Part shown: positions 31,893-43,480 of the stretch, piece after piece
Position numbering within the stretch: the first letter of the stretch is position 1
How the letters are laid out: each line of letters opens with the position of its first letter
Assembly (NCBI GenBank): GCA_009602735.1
Contig: WELA01006444.1
Coordinates: 229,526 to 293,525, forward strand
DNA length: 64,000 bases
From: Mesotaenium endlicherianum
Lineage: Eukaryota > Streptophyta > Zygnematophyceae > Zygnematales > Mesotaeniaceae
Direction of reading: 5' to 3'
Made by a program: the position numbers and the translations under genes
The notes under the pieces: model-generated
Database searches by the model: none
What the model saw: the letters and a program-made list of their open reading frames with translations, nothing else
What the model was told of the DNA's origin: nothing

Positions 31893-33346
31893 GGCTGGTC
31901 TTTTCTCTCGACCTTAGGCAGGTGCTTGACCGGACACTGTTCTCTGTAGTGGCCTTTCTGCTGACAATGGTAGCAAGTAGATTTTGCTGAGGCTGGTCTC
32001 GGCTTAGTCCTACCACCACCCCTTCCATAGCCACCTCGAGAGGGACCACCTCTACCTCTAGACTGAATAGCATTGTACTCATACTCATATTCATCACCCT
32101 GATTATCCTCAGCCTGGTCTCCTTCAACTGCATTGTAGGAACCGTGGGGCTTTTTGACAATCTTAGACACCAAAGCGTTACTCTGGCGCTTGTGATTGAA
32201 CTGCTGCTGATCCCAGGCGTCAGCATCCTGGATCAAGTCAGCCAGTTTCTCATACTTTTTCTCAGCAAAATGACCAGAGACCTCGGATTTCAAGCCATAC
32301 CTGAAGTATGCTATCCTATACCGTTCTGGCAAATCAGGCTGCTTCATCATGTTCTCTTGGAACTTTTGAGCAAACTCAGCAACTGAAGTGGTCTGCTTCA
32401 GTGTCAGGGAGATCATCGCATAGATAGCTTTCTCCTGCTGGTTGATGACATCAAACTTCTCATGCAACTTCTCGACAAACTCTACCCACGTAGGGTCACC
32501 GAGTTGCCGAGCCTTACGCTCTTCCTTCCAGTAAAGCCACCAGTCTGCGGCACTGCCTTTCAGTAGCGCACCGGTGTGCCTGACCTTCTCGTAATCTTGC
32601 AGTTCTGGGTAGTTCTCCAGCCACTGCTCAACATCCGCGAGAAACTTGATCAGGTAATATTTTCTGTTTCCCTCAGGATCATAGTCCTGGGGAGGTTTCG
32701 GCTTGGGCTTACTAGGCCCTCGGCCACCACCACTAGTGGTGTGAGACCCCAGTTGGTCTCTGTCCCGGAGTAGGGACATTATGATTCTTTTGTCCTCCTG
32801 CTGGGACTGATACATGGTCGCCATTTGCGACTGCATCTGAACGAACAATGCTCCCAAGTCTACATTTTGGGGTGGTAGATTAGCAAATGCAGCAGCAGCA
32901 TTGGCATCTACTCGCTGAGTAGTGTCCTCAACAATCCCTCTTGCTCCTGCAGCAGCAATTCCTGCCGCATTCAGCCGGTCACGTATTTGACCTAGGGGTA
33001 CATTGAGTTGTACGGCAGGAGGTGGGTTCAGAACATTGGCCCTTGATGCCATAAGTTCTTCAACAGTGCGCTCGTCAGCTGGCTGTCCTTCCCTCCTTTG
33101 TATATCTTCAGCGGCCTTTGCTACTTGTTCAGCTTCTAGTCTGGCTATCTCCTCCTCAGCTTGCTGAGCTGCGACTGAGGCAATAGCAGCTGCCTCATCT
33201 GCAGCCTCCCTAGCTGCAGTATCCGCTACTGCTTCCGAATAGGTACGGTTTCCCGCTACATGGCTTTCCGCCTGGTTTTCGACATTCTCGTTATCCTGGT
33301 TCTCCATGTCTCGGGAGTTGCTAGTTTGAGACCTTGTCCTTACCAT
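31868..33346 (-). CDS. gag: Gag polyprotein, F1
   Basis: 492 codons, uninterrupted. The N-terminus is Ala/Glu-rich and probably helical (residues ~30-110). The middle carries the capsid pattern (FLADVEQWLENYPELQDYEKV, GSAADWWLYW). The C-terminus has a Gly/Arg-rich patch (SRGRGGPSRGGYGRGGG) and a zinc knuckle CYHCQQKGHYREQC (from Cys458). Such proteins assemble the particle and bind the element RNA. The start lies about 20 bp inside the primer site. Two further gags of the same family (34720-36228 and 62450-62848) support the start, which is conserved as MVRTxSQTSNSR. Confidence 0.93.
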   Translation of the reverse strand: MVRTRSQTSNSRDMENQDNENVENQAESHVAGNRTYSEAVADTAAREAADEAAAIASVAAQQAEEEIARLEAEQVAKAAEDIQRREGQPADERTVEELMASRANVLNPPPAVQLNVPLGQIRDRLNAAGIAAAGARGIVEDTTQRVDANAAAAFANLPPQNVDLGALFVQMQSQMATMYQSQQEDKRIIMSLLRDRDQLGSHTTSGGGRGPSKPKPKPPQDYDPEGNRKYYLIKFLADVEQWLENYPELQDYEKVRHTGALLKGSAADWWLYWKEERKARQLGDPTWVEFVEKLHEKFDVINQQEKAIYAMISLTLKQTTSVAEFAQKFQENMMKQPDLPERYRIAYFRYGLKSEVSGHFAEKKYEKLADLIQDADAWDQQQFNHKRQSNALVSKIVKKPHGSYNAVEGDQAEDNQGDEYEYEYNAIQSRGRGGPSRGGYGRGGGRTKPRPASAKSTCYHCQQKGHYREQCPVKHLPKVERKDQPLKDSNSQ

Positions 33347-33367
33347 ACAAAGAAGACTGTGATAACT

Positions 33368-33379
33368 GCTCCGATACCA
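33368..33379 (-). other. Primer-binding site, F1
   Basis: Minus-strand TGGTATCGGAGC, one base from the LTR; the same site as in family A. Confidence 0.82.
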
Positions 33380-33380
33380 C

Positions 33381-34099
33381 TGAAATGAATCGACTTACCA
33401 AATAGGCGATTAACAATTAATAAAGATCTTTATATCAGCAAGTAATCTTTATGGTATTTCCGTTAACTAGTTAAACGGCAAAGGACAATACACTAGCAGG
33501 GAATAATACTCGTAAGTCAAATGCGAGTAAACTAGCATCAATGATGCAAATCAGTAAACTCATACATAAGCAAGGTTAGAAGACAGTGCGTATCAATGGC
33601 TTCTCGCCTTGGATTCAGAGTTCTCTCAGTAAGCTGTACAAGAGAGTTGGCCTCGTTTCCGAATGCCGAACTCGAGAGCAATGCCTAGCATATGTACATG
33701 GAATGAGTTTACTGTTCAACGGTCAGTGCGATGGCACCGCCTACCCGGGAGTTAACCACGTTGGTAGGACCTCGGTTAACCAAATCCACCGCCATCTCCC
33801 ATCATCCCGAATAGCCATCCATCATAGGGATGTCATCTGGCCATTCATCTAGCATATCGCACTTAGATGCATATCAAGGCAGTTCGCTGCTACCGAGTAC
33901 GGAAGTCAGCTGGCTGTCAAAGAATGTGTCAGCAAGCTGACTTAGGTTGACTTCAGCCTGCTGCTTTTGACTGAGTCAGCAAACTGATAATTATGTAAAG
34001 TCCAGCAGACTAACTATTAACTAAAGTTCAGCAGGCTGAACTTAATTAACTATTATATTTTAGTGAATATTATATCCACTAATATACTGATTCATTACA
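33381..34099 (-). repeat. 5' LTR of F1
   Basis: 719 bp, plus-strand ends TGAAATGAATCG...GATTCATTACA. It contains several CAGC-containing palindromes (TCAGCAAGCTGA-like and AAGTTCAGCAGGCTGAACTT) in its right third and a palindromic ATAAAGATCTTTAT near its left end. It is paired by similarity with 36262-37012. Confidence 0.9.
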
Positions 34100-36228
34100 C
34101 TCTTCTTTTCCTTCATTTGCCATCCATACAGAACAAGAGGAAGAGCACTGGTGGGTGTCAAGATAGTCTGCCCATCACTGGCTCCTCTCCCTTTAACTGT
34201 ACCTTGGCTCAAACACACTTCAACTTGATGTTTGTTAAGCCACGACCTGCCTAGCACAAGATCATAAAAGCCAGTGTTGAGTACCTCAAATGTAAGCGTT
34301 TCAGTTAGAATTGCAATGCCATAATCTAACTGGACCTCAATAGGCTTGGTTATAACTCCTCCCGGGAGACTTGAAGCATCTCGAAGGAATATTTTTCTAT
34401 TCTCTTAGGTGACAGTAGGCAGCCTTAGCCGCTTAACTAAGTCCTTTTGGATAAAAGTATGTGACGCCCCTCCGTAAACGAATGCTCTCACCTTCCTACC
34501 TGCAATCACACAGTGCAGTAGAATAGGAGGGACTAACTTTTCCTTACTTTCGTGTTGTTCTCCTGACTTAGCAAATAAATGTTGGACATGAGGTGGAACA
34601 AGATGATCTAGAGTGTGCAGTCTCTAGAGGCCTACATTGCTGTTGGTCTCCTTTATGTGTTTGTAAGGCATGCATAGTGAATTTAGTCCAGCAGGATCCA
34701 TGACACCTGCTACGAGGGCAGCTAGTGACGACTCACTATCTCTAACATCCTCACAATTAGTAGACTGGAATATTGACTGTTGCTGTCTTTTAAAGGCTGG
34801 TCCTTTCTCTCAACCTTTGAAAGGTGCTTGACCGGACACTGCTCTCTGAAGTGACCTGGCTGCTGGCAATGGAAGCAAATCGATTTTGCTGAGGCTGGTC
34901 TCGGCATAGTCCTACCACCACCTCTTCCATAGCCACCCCGAGAGTATCCACCTCTCCCTCTACACTGTATAGCATTATACTCATACTCATACTCATCACC
35001 CTGATCGTCCTTAGCCTGATCTTATTCAAATGCATTGTAGGAACCGCGTGGCTTTTTGACAATCTTAGACGCCAAAGCATTACTCTGGTGCTTGTGATTG
35101 AACTGTTGCTGATTCCAAACATTAGCATCCTGGATCAGGTCAGCCAGTTTCTCATATTTCTTTTCAGCAAAATGACCTAAGACCTTGGATTTCTAGCCAC
35201 ACCTAAAGTATGCTATTCTATACCGCTCTGGCAATCTAGGCTGCTTCATCATATTCTCCTCAAACTTTTGAGCGAACTCGGCAACTGATGTGATCTGCTT
35301 CAGCGCCAAGGAGATCATTGCATAGATAGCTTTCTCCAGCTGATTGATGACATCAAACTTCTCATGCAGCTTCTTGACAAATTCTACCCAAGTAGAGTCA
35401 CCGAGTTGTTGAGCCTTATGCTCTCCTTTCCAATACAGCCACCAGTCTGTGGCACTGCCTCTCAGTAGAGCACCAGTGTGCCTGATCTTCTCGTAATCCT
35501 GCAGTTTTGGGTAGTTCTCCAGCCACTGCTCAACATCAGCGAGAAACTTGATCAGGTAATACTTTTAACATTTTGTTTCCCTCAGGATCATAATCCTGGG
35601 GACGTTTTGGCTTAAGCTTACTAGGCCCACTGCCACCACCACCAGTGGTTTCAGAATCCAGTTGGTCTCTGCCACACAGCAATGCCATCATGATCCTTTT
35701 GTCCTCCTGTTGGGACTGATACATGCTCGCCGTTTGCGATTGCATCTGCACAAATAAAGCTCCCAGATCTACATTCTGAGGTGGTAGCCCAGCAAACGCA
35801 AGAGCAGCAACATTAGCTCGATTAGCAGCAGCTTCGGCATTCCCAATTACTGCCGCACCGGCTATGCCCGTTGCGCTCAACTGTCTCCAAATTTGAGGGA
35901 GAGGTATGACAGTAGGTACAGCAGGAGGTTGATTTTGGAGATTGGCCCTCTCTGCCATCTGCTCTTCCACCGTCCTTTCATCAAGGGCCCTCCTATTTAC
36001 CGCCTCCTCTTCCTCTTTGGCTAAACGCTCATCCTCAGCCAGCTGGGTTGCTACTGCAGCAAGAGCTGCTGCCTGCTCAGCAGCTTCTCTAGCTCTTGCA
36101 TCGTGCAGCGTTTCTAAGTAGGTAAGGGGTCCAAAGACGCAACTTTTGTCCTGCCCTTCTACATCGTTATCATTGTCCTCACCCTCCATTTCCCGAGAGT
36201 TGCTAGTTTGAGACCCAGTCCTTACCAT
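34100..36228 (-). pseudogene. Second F element (F2): protease remnant and gag
   Basis: In the minus sense, gag starts at 36228 (MVRTGSQTSNSRE) and is broken by a frame change near 35575 and by stops near 35195 and 35025. The zinc knuckle CFHCQQPGHFREQC remains at about 34830-34870. The TTTAAAA heptamer is kept (plus 34788-34794) but its downstream stem has decayed. The protease region follows and is cut at 34100 by the F1 LTR. The RT onward is absent here; a small downstream piece lies at 25712-25867. Confidence 0.87.
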
Positions 36229-36261
36229 AAACGGCTACTGTGATAATCGCTCCGATACGAC

Positions 36262-37012
36262 TGAAATGAATCGACTCACCAATCGGCGATTAACAATTAA
36301 TGAAGATCTTTATATCAACGAGTAGTCTTTATGGTATTTTTTGTTATTTGATTAAAACAGCGAAAGACAACACACTAGCAGTGGATAATACTCGCAAGTC
36401 AAATACAAGTAAACTAGCGTCAATAATCCAACCACCAAACTCATACAAAAGCAAGGTTAGAAGACAGTGCGCATGAATGGCTTCTCGCCTTGAATTTAGA
36501 TTTCTCTCTGTAAGCAGTACCAGAGAGTTGGCCTCGTTTCTGAAGGCCGAACTCGAGACCAATACCTAGCATATGTACATGAAATGAGTTTGCTGTTTAA
36601 TTGCAAGTGCGATGGCACCGCCTACCCGAGAGCTAACCATGTGGTAGCACCTCGGCGAACCAAATCTACAGCCATCTCCCATCATCCCGAATCGCCATCT
36701 ACCTTAAGGACGTCATCTGGCTACTACTCATTTAGCACGCCACACTTAGATGCATAGCTAGGCAGTTCGCTGCTGCCGAGTACGGTAGCCAGCTGACTGT
36801 CAAAGAATGTGTCAGCAAGCTGACAAAAGTCAACAAGCTAACCTAATGGACTTCAGCTTGCTACTCTCGGCTGAGTCATTTAACTTAGTATCAAGTATCC
36901 AGCAGACTTAAGTCCAGCAGACTAAATATTAACTAAAGGTCAGTGGGTTGAACTTATTTAACCATTATATCTAAACGAATATTATATCTATCCAATATAC
37001 TGATTCATTACA
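36262..37012 (-). repeat. 5' LTR of F2
   Basis: 751 bp, TGAAATGAATCG...TGATTCATTACA, similar to but diverged from the F1 LTR. The adjacent primer site has mutated from TGGTATCGGAGC to TCGTATCGGAGC. The right edge marks the outer end of the F2 insertion. Confidence 0.87.
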
Positions 37013-37759
37013 CCTTTTTACGCTAGCTTTATCGACTATGGAACCAAAAAGACACCACAATTGGCCACTATTGAGTGCTCATCATAAATTGAGTATTCAT
37101 GTGGTGTATAAGAGTCATATATGTACGGAATCCCCTTTGGATAAGGAATGTGGCAATGTACTTTGTCCAAATTTTTTGCCAGCTTTGAGTGTACTTTTTT
37201 GTATTTCAGATGAAGTACACGTGTTAGGCATGAAAGGTACATTTGTCTCCGGCGCAATATCTGAAAAAGTACTTTGAATTTGGAGGTCCTGATTTTATCT
37301 GACCTTCACTGTGATGTAAGGAAGGCATACAACTTTAGAGATTTGCATTTCATTCAGTATTTAGTATACTACAACATGCTAAACTTTGGGACCAAAAATG
37401 ACACCATATTTTTGGTACCGGTCCCACAATGTCTAGAAGAGCAGCATCATGCTGCTGAACTAGAATGTCCACATCTTTTACATAACTTGGTCAGATGCAA
37501 CCAAATAAGCTTAGGCACACTTGTAACAATCTACTCTACCAGCTCGTTACTCAAAACCAACACGAATATTTTTTTAAAAATGTGAGAGTTCACATATGTG
37601 TTCTCATTGTCGAGGCGTTAAAATTGCAAGTCTATGTACATAGTGTGATAAAAACAAATTTTGTACAATAGTGTTCTCGTTCCGAACTGCACTACTTCTT
37701 AGAGAAGCCATTAAGCAACCTCTTTCTACTAAAATCCAAGTGCTCTATGTTTCTAGTAG
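37013..37759. other. Unassigned AT-rich segment
   Basis: Only short frames, with no recognised domain. It may be flank of the piggyBac-like element to its right, but no terminal repeat was identified. Confidence 0.4.
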
Positions 37760-39860
37760 TATGGTTAATCTGAAAGCAAGGAGTGGGCTGCAATACAACG
37801 TTGCACGAACACACATAATGTGGCACCTAAACTTCCTACCAGCAGCTCCTTTGTCAAAGTGTGTAGCACAGCACTCCACACAGCTCCCTCTCTCACCCTC
37901 CTTAGACTTGTCAAGAAAGTGCCTGTGGGTCCACCTCTCCTCTCCAGCTGCTTCTGCACTTGCTTTTGTCTGCCTGTCGCGACGATGCTGCCACTCTGTC
38001 ATCTCTCTCTCTAGTTCCAACATAAACCAAAACCTGTTAGTACCAGGATGAGCCAGCTCACTTAGTGGTTGTTTCTCAAACACAATTTGTCAAATTGATC
38101 TATAACATTCTTGTATTGGTTGTAGTCTTTGACAATATCAGGATCAAGAATAGTATTGGACTCTTCTCCTTTTTGCCTCCTCTAGACCTCTACAACATTC
38201 AGATTGCTATAGTTAGACAGCAAGTAAACAGGCATTTTGTATTGCCACACAACAACTATCTGCTCAGGCCAGTCACACACTACTGCTTTGAAGGAACCCT
38301 GCTCTACTTCTTTCTGGCTTGCAGATATATCTAGGACCAACTCCTTGGTAGGATAGTTTTTCCTATTGGTACAAGTATCAGTAGCTCCATGACCAAGTTC
38401 TGACAACAGCTTCACAAGTACAAACTTGTGAAGTCTCTTTTAAGCACAAAATTGTAAGACTGGCCCTCAGGAAGTGTACTGACCATCTTCATGACAACTG
38501 AAGTATTTCTGCCAGGCTTGTTTATTTTGTCAAAGACCACATCCTCCCGACAATAGTAGTTGACACAATCAACTAAAGTAAAGAGCTCTATGCCAAACTT
38601 ATTAGGATTTTTAAAACAGTAGACTTTGACAGGGCACTGCCTGTTCCTAGTAGGAATGAGGCTCTCATCTACTGTCAAATGCTCACTTGGATTATAATAC
38701 TATTTAAATTTATATCAACATGTCAATGAATGGCTGACATTGCTACAACCTATACTCACCACAGTCCTTCGGAAAGACATCTCTAGCCGTATTTGATACA
38801 ATGTGCAAATCTGGACTCACCTATCCCTTGACATATATTTTTCAAATGCAAGAAGTTTTACAGGACCAAAATTGTCACTCCTCCAGAAATCTGTGTACCT
38901 TAGCAAGGGATTGAGAGCCATCTCAATACAGAAACCATGCTATATAATAAGCTCGCGAGTCACTAGTACTCAATAGAGGCCATTGCTTAGCACCTTGCTC
39001 ATGAGCATATGCAATTATCTTAGTACACATTTCATCATATTGGTCGATGCACACACAAATTTGCAAAAGGGCTCATTATGTGAAATGGCCTGGTGCTGAT
39101 TCTGGTCATGCCAGTAGTGACAGTGCTGACTGGCTGGACTTCACCTTCTTCAGCAGACTTCTAAGAAAATTTTGGTCCTCTGCTGGCAAGCTGAAGCTGT
39201 TTCTCTTCTTCAGCTAGGGCTGGCACCAAAGGGTCTTCTTCTGTCTCCAACTCCTCATCTGAGCTGTCCTCATCCTCAGGTCTTGACTGCCTTCCCTTCT
39301 TCTTCTTGTAGCCCTTGTTCGCCCCGCTCTTGGCACTCTTCTTTGCTAAGGCCACACTATTTCTTCTCTCATCTCTATTCACATGCAAAGTCATATCTGG
39401 ACCTTTTTGCTTTGAAGATCTTCTCCTGTTCCTCCTTGGCTCTATAGCTAATAGGTCCTTGTCTGATTCTGTGTCAATGTCTAACTCCTCTGGTTTTGGA
39501 GTGTTTGGTGGTTCTGGTGTGACAGTCAAATTGGGTGTGATTTGTGTAGGCAAGGTGACTTGGAAAGTCCTTGGAGCTGGTTCTTCCAAATTTTATTGTG
39601 CAGAGGCATCTACTCTCACAACTACCTCTACGGACAAAATCAACAAAAACCAGGCACAAAGGGCATTTACTCTAGAATTTGCTTGCGAGCCCAGATCTTG
39701 TACTCCCCATCATACCCTAAATATATCTTGAACTTAGTATCTTTGGTTATGTGCACCTCTTCTTCAAGAATTCCAACAAAACAAAACTCCTCAAAATGCT
39801 CTCCAAACTCTTGCCAGGCCCACGTTGCACCCCATATTTTGCTAGGCTTAGTATTTTAGT
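37760..39860 (-). pseudogene. PiggyBac-like DDE transposase, decayed
   Basis: Minus-strand pieces appear in the order expected for a piggyBac transposase. An N-terminal acidic/basic region (39161-39589) comes first. Next is the first catalytic block TVDESLIPTRNRQCPVKVY (38640-38678 region) with a following FGIELFTLVDC. A degraded second block is KRDFTS (about 38430). Then come LLSELGHGATDTCTNRKNYP (38360-38415) and the third block KDYNQYKNVIDQFDKLC (about 38080-38135). A Cys-rich C-terminus follows (CVECC...CHIMC, about 37790-37880). Several stops and frame changes break it. The enzyme would cut and paste its element at TTAA sites; no TIR or TTAA pair was confirmed. A complex or host partner is not evident. 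Confidence 0.78.
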
Positions 39861-40257
39861 ACCTACACCTATGACAAGACCTGTGAACAACGAAGCACTG
39901 GCAGCCATGGCTGCTTTATTCTGCGAGAAGCAAGAACTCGAAGGAAGAAATATGTAGTTTAGAAGGCAAAAATCAAAGTTTCATCTGCTCTGTTCATGGC
40001 GAGAAACATGCATAACTTCCACGGAAGTTGTCGAATCTTCATTCACCTAATTTTCCGATACGGTTCAGGTTATAACGAGTCTAGAGATACCATATTTTGC
40101 TTATTCTTTCTATAAAAATAAATATTTGACCCTGTAGAATATAGGCTAGTTATAGGCAGATTTCTATGTCTGGAACCAATATTGGTCTCATCGTCTATTT
40201 ACTGTTAATGGTTAGCAAGGCGGCAGCGCCACGCCAGAAGCTAGTCATGCACAAGCT
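39861..40257. other. Unassigned segment before the G-like gag
   Basis: About 400 bp of AT-rich sequence with no coding signal that I can support. Confidence 0.4.
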
Positions 40258-41134
40258 TTGGCCAGTTGCCCTAGAGATATGGAGGCTGGGGATGACCAGC
40301 TAGACTCTGAGCATTGTCTACGTCATTTCTCTAAGTTGCTTGAAGAACGTTTTCCTGAGGATCGCAGTCTTAAGGTGCACCATTATGTGCATTTTGTCCG
40401 TCAGAAGAACGAGACAATGATGCAGGTTAAGTCCAGATTGGTGGGTCTTGCCAAGAAGGCAGGAGTTTACAACCTCCGGATAGTGGCTAACAAATTCTTG
40501 TTGTGCTTGGCCAAGGAAACAGATTGCGAAGTCACGCCACACTTTTCTGCGAAATGCAAAATTGACTGGGACATCGACGAGGTTGCTGAAATCGCACGTA
40601 ATGTCAATGAAAGTAAAGTTTGGTATAAGGAGGCTTCCAGAACGCTTATGGCTTCTGAGAGGAAGGAGGAATTCTCTCCACCTAAGGCCAACTGCTCTAA
40701 TTTTCAATTTAAGAAGAAGAGCGGGTCTTTCAATAGGTTTGCTAAGCACGCCAACACTGCTGACACAGCGGAAGGTTGTTGGAATTGTGGGAAACAAAGA
40801 CATTAGAAGAGAGATTGTCCTTACTCAGATGCTAAGCAGCTATCTGCTAGCAAGGCGCAAATATGTGCACATTGCAGCAAAAAGGGACACTCAGAAGATG
40901 AGTGCTGGTCTAAGAATCCAAATTCGAAGCCCCCTTGGGCTAATGCTGTCACGAAAGAGGCAAAAAAGGGTAAAAAGAAAGGAAAGGATAACTCTGGTAG
41001 TCGAAAGAGTAACAAAAAAATATGATGCTATGAGCTCTGAGATTGCAAAGTTGAAAGTGCAATTTGCATGGCTAAATGCGCCTAACGTTTACTATGATGC
41101 GGATGTGGCCGAGAAAATTGTAAGCGAGAAGTAA
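40258..41134 (+). pseudogene. G-like gag with two zinc knuckles
   Basis: The open frame 40258-40806 encodes a capsid-like region (LEERFPEDRSLKVHHYVHF, RQKNETMMQVKSRLVGL) and the first knuckle CWNCGKQRH-KRDC, interrupted by TAG at 40804-40806. The frame then continues with a second knuckle CAHCSKKGHSEDEC and a Lys-rich tail to about 41024. A +1 frame carries on as SSEIAKLKVQFAWLNAP to 41134. The same order (RxKNE...MMYRRL, two knuckles, SAEIARLRGHF) is seen in the G elements at 41690-45212 and 51096-52581, so this is a diverged relative. No pol follows. Confidence 0.72.
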
Positions 41135-41689
41135 AAAAATCCGTCTACGCCCTTGGCGTAGATGGACGTAGATCCAGTTCCTGCGGCGTTTTTTGCAGTT
41201 AGTTTTTATTTTTGGCCAAATAGGTTTCAGTGTGAATACGAGGTCATGGGCCACCGTCCAGTATTGGCCGGGGTACCTGACCTGTACCTGGTGCTTCTAG
41301 TAGGTCTAGCGCACTCCACAAGTGTTGATTAGTCACGAGGCATCTACTCCCTAGGCATGCTAGCATAGCAACTTAATAAAGTAAATCACACAAATGCATG
41401 GAGGCAAATGCTCGTACGAGGTTGATTGCTCACACGCTTGTAGCTCGGGTATGTGTAAAGACCTCGACTGAATAAATAATGACAGCTGTCGTGCGCTAAG
41501 AGCTTGGGCGTGCATCAATGTCATAGACAGTACAAAACAAGTCAGCAGGCTTTGCTGCAATAGAGTCTATAATACATGTGGCTTAATAGCCAAAATGGGA
41601 GACAAGTGTTTTCTACTTTTATCCCTCCCCCCAGCTCTCAGCCTCCACCCAATGACTTGTTGCTGCCTAGTGCTAACGCGGAGCACTCG
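41135..41689. other. Unassigned segment
   Basis: No domain or repeat recognised between the G-like gag and the left end of the G1 element. Confidence 0.4.
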
Positions 41690-42247
41690 CTACAGAAACA
41701 GTTTCAGCTGGCACTCGCGCTAGTGTTGGGTTGAGGTAGCTGAAGTGGAAGTCGTAGAGAGCGAGCACGGCCGGACGTCGGTCCACGATGCCAAGCGGCA
41801 AACAAGTCGTGCGGGTTCCTTCTAAACGCTAGTCGGGCCGATAATGGACGCGCTCGGATGCTGGCGGCAGCGTGTTGCTGGCAGTTGCGGATGCTGCACG
41901 TGCGCCAGGTGGCGTTATGTCGTTGCCAGGTGGCTGTTGTTTGCTGTGGGAGCGCGTCGTCAGAGGCGGCTCGAGCGTGCTGGCGTCAGGACGCCCTTGT
42001 GCCTGCACAGGTTGCGCAGACGCAACTTCAGCGACAAGGGAACGTGGATGCTCTGCGCTGCTGCGTGCGATGGCTAGGGCGGCCAGGGGGCTGCCAAGTG
42101 GCACCTGTTGGCTAACCCGGGAGCCAGAGGACCAGGTCGCGTAGGTCCCGGCTGCCCTGGACGAGACTTGTTGAGCCCCCCCTTTGGTGCGTATGCCTAT
42201 CGCGACCCCGATAGCGCAGATTGCGCATGCTTTGAGGTTTTGTGCGC

Positions 42248-42269
42248 AGCCAGGGTTAAAGCCCTGGCT
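42248..42269. repeat. AGCCAGGG/CCCTGGCT hairpin in the G linker (G1)
   Basis: An 8-bp perfect stem with a 6-nt A/T-rich loop. The same hairpin is in G2 at 53504-53525, and both sit in a linker segment reading QSQGxNPGC. Confidence 0.65.
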
Positions 42270-42923
42270 TTGCGTGGGCCTAAGCACGCCGTCGGGGCTC
42301 CAAATGGCAATATGGCCGCGCAGCGCAGTCCAGGGTGCCCCCCCTCCATGCGGGGATGCCGGTCGTGGTTGCCTTGACGCACCTCGCTGTGCCGGGCTGG
42401 TGCGCGTGCCATGTGGCGGCTGCTGTGCGCAACTCCTGTTGGAGCTGTGTCGACTGCGCTGCTAACGTGCGTAGCGCAGTTTGTGCCCCGGCCAAATGCG
42501 CGTGTGCGCCTGGCCATGCTGCTGCCAAAAGTTGGCAATTTTGCCAGCGTGTGCACGACACGTGGCGGCGGCTGCTGGGACCGACTGCTAGCAGCAGCCA
42601 GCAGCGGGCGGCTATCCCGTTGCTGCGTGCTTGTGCGCAGTACTGCGCACGTGCGCGCGGCCGTAATTTGCACGATTGCTGAAGTTGCAGGCGGAGTGAC
42701 CGGCTGGCGGACTCGTGCCAAGGCGCCACCTGTCGCTGCACAGGCGCTGTACAGCCCTGCTGGCCAGCACGACAGCGCACGCAAGAAGCGCAAGTGTTGA
42801 CGCTTGCGGGGGCTGCACTGGCTGGTGTGTGGACCCGTCGGTGGACCCGATCGCTGCGTTGGCGGGCAAGACTGCGCAGGCTTGGGGCTTGCCACCTATC
42901 AGCCAGTTGGGACTCATCCTGTT

Positions 42924-43480
42924 GCTACTGACAGGTGTCAACGCAGGGCGAGCCGGGCCTACAGAGGCGTCAATGTCGGCGCCTGCGACCTTTGTCATGG
43001 GCGCTCCGTCGTTGTGAGGACGTGTGCGTGGCAGCAGCGTTGACCTAATAGCGGGGACGTGTGCAGGGTGGGCTACCAGGGCTGCACAGGCCGGGAGCCT
43101 GCAACCTGCCAACTTGTTGAGGCCCGCCCTGTCGCTGCTAACAGGTGTCACAGCGGGACGCGCTGGATCTGCAGACGTGTCATTGTCGACGTGTGCAGCC
43201 CTCGTCGTGAGCGCTTCATCATTGTGCGAACGTGCGCGTAGCTGCAGCACCGACAGCGGGGTTGTGTGCAGCGGGGGCTTCCAGAGCTACGCAGGTCTGG
43301 GGGCCTGTCATCTGTCAGCGCGTCTGCGCATACCCTGTCGCAGCTGACAGGTGTTAGCGCGGGGAGCGTTAAGACTGTAGACGCATCGCTGTTGGCGCCT
43401 GCAACTCTCGTCGTAGGCGCTTCGTCGTCATGCGGACGAGTGCGTGGTTGCAGGGCTGTTGCTGTGCCACGTGGCAGGCA
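42924..43480 (-). repeat. Tandem ~205-213 bp units in the G1 linker
   Basis: Units begin around ACAGGTGT at 42926, 43139 and 43345. In the minus frame they encode a recurring HNDxA...PARPAxTPVSSxR pattern. G2 has a single equivalent, so the array expanded in G1. Confidence 0.65.

Noticed and set aside
42924-43480. CRISPR-like array
   Set aside because: Repeats are ~210 bp, imperfect and contiguous inside a coding linker, in a eukaryotic context; no spacer structure.
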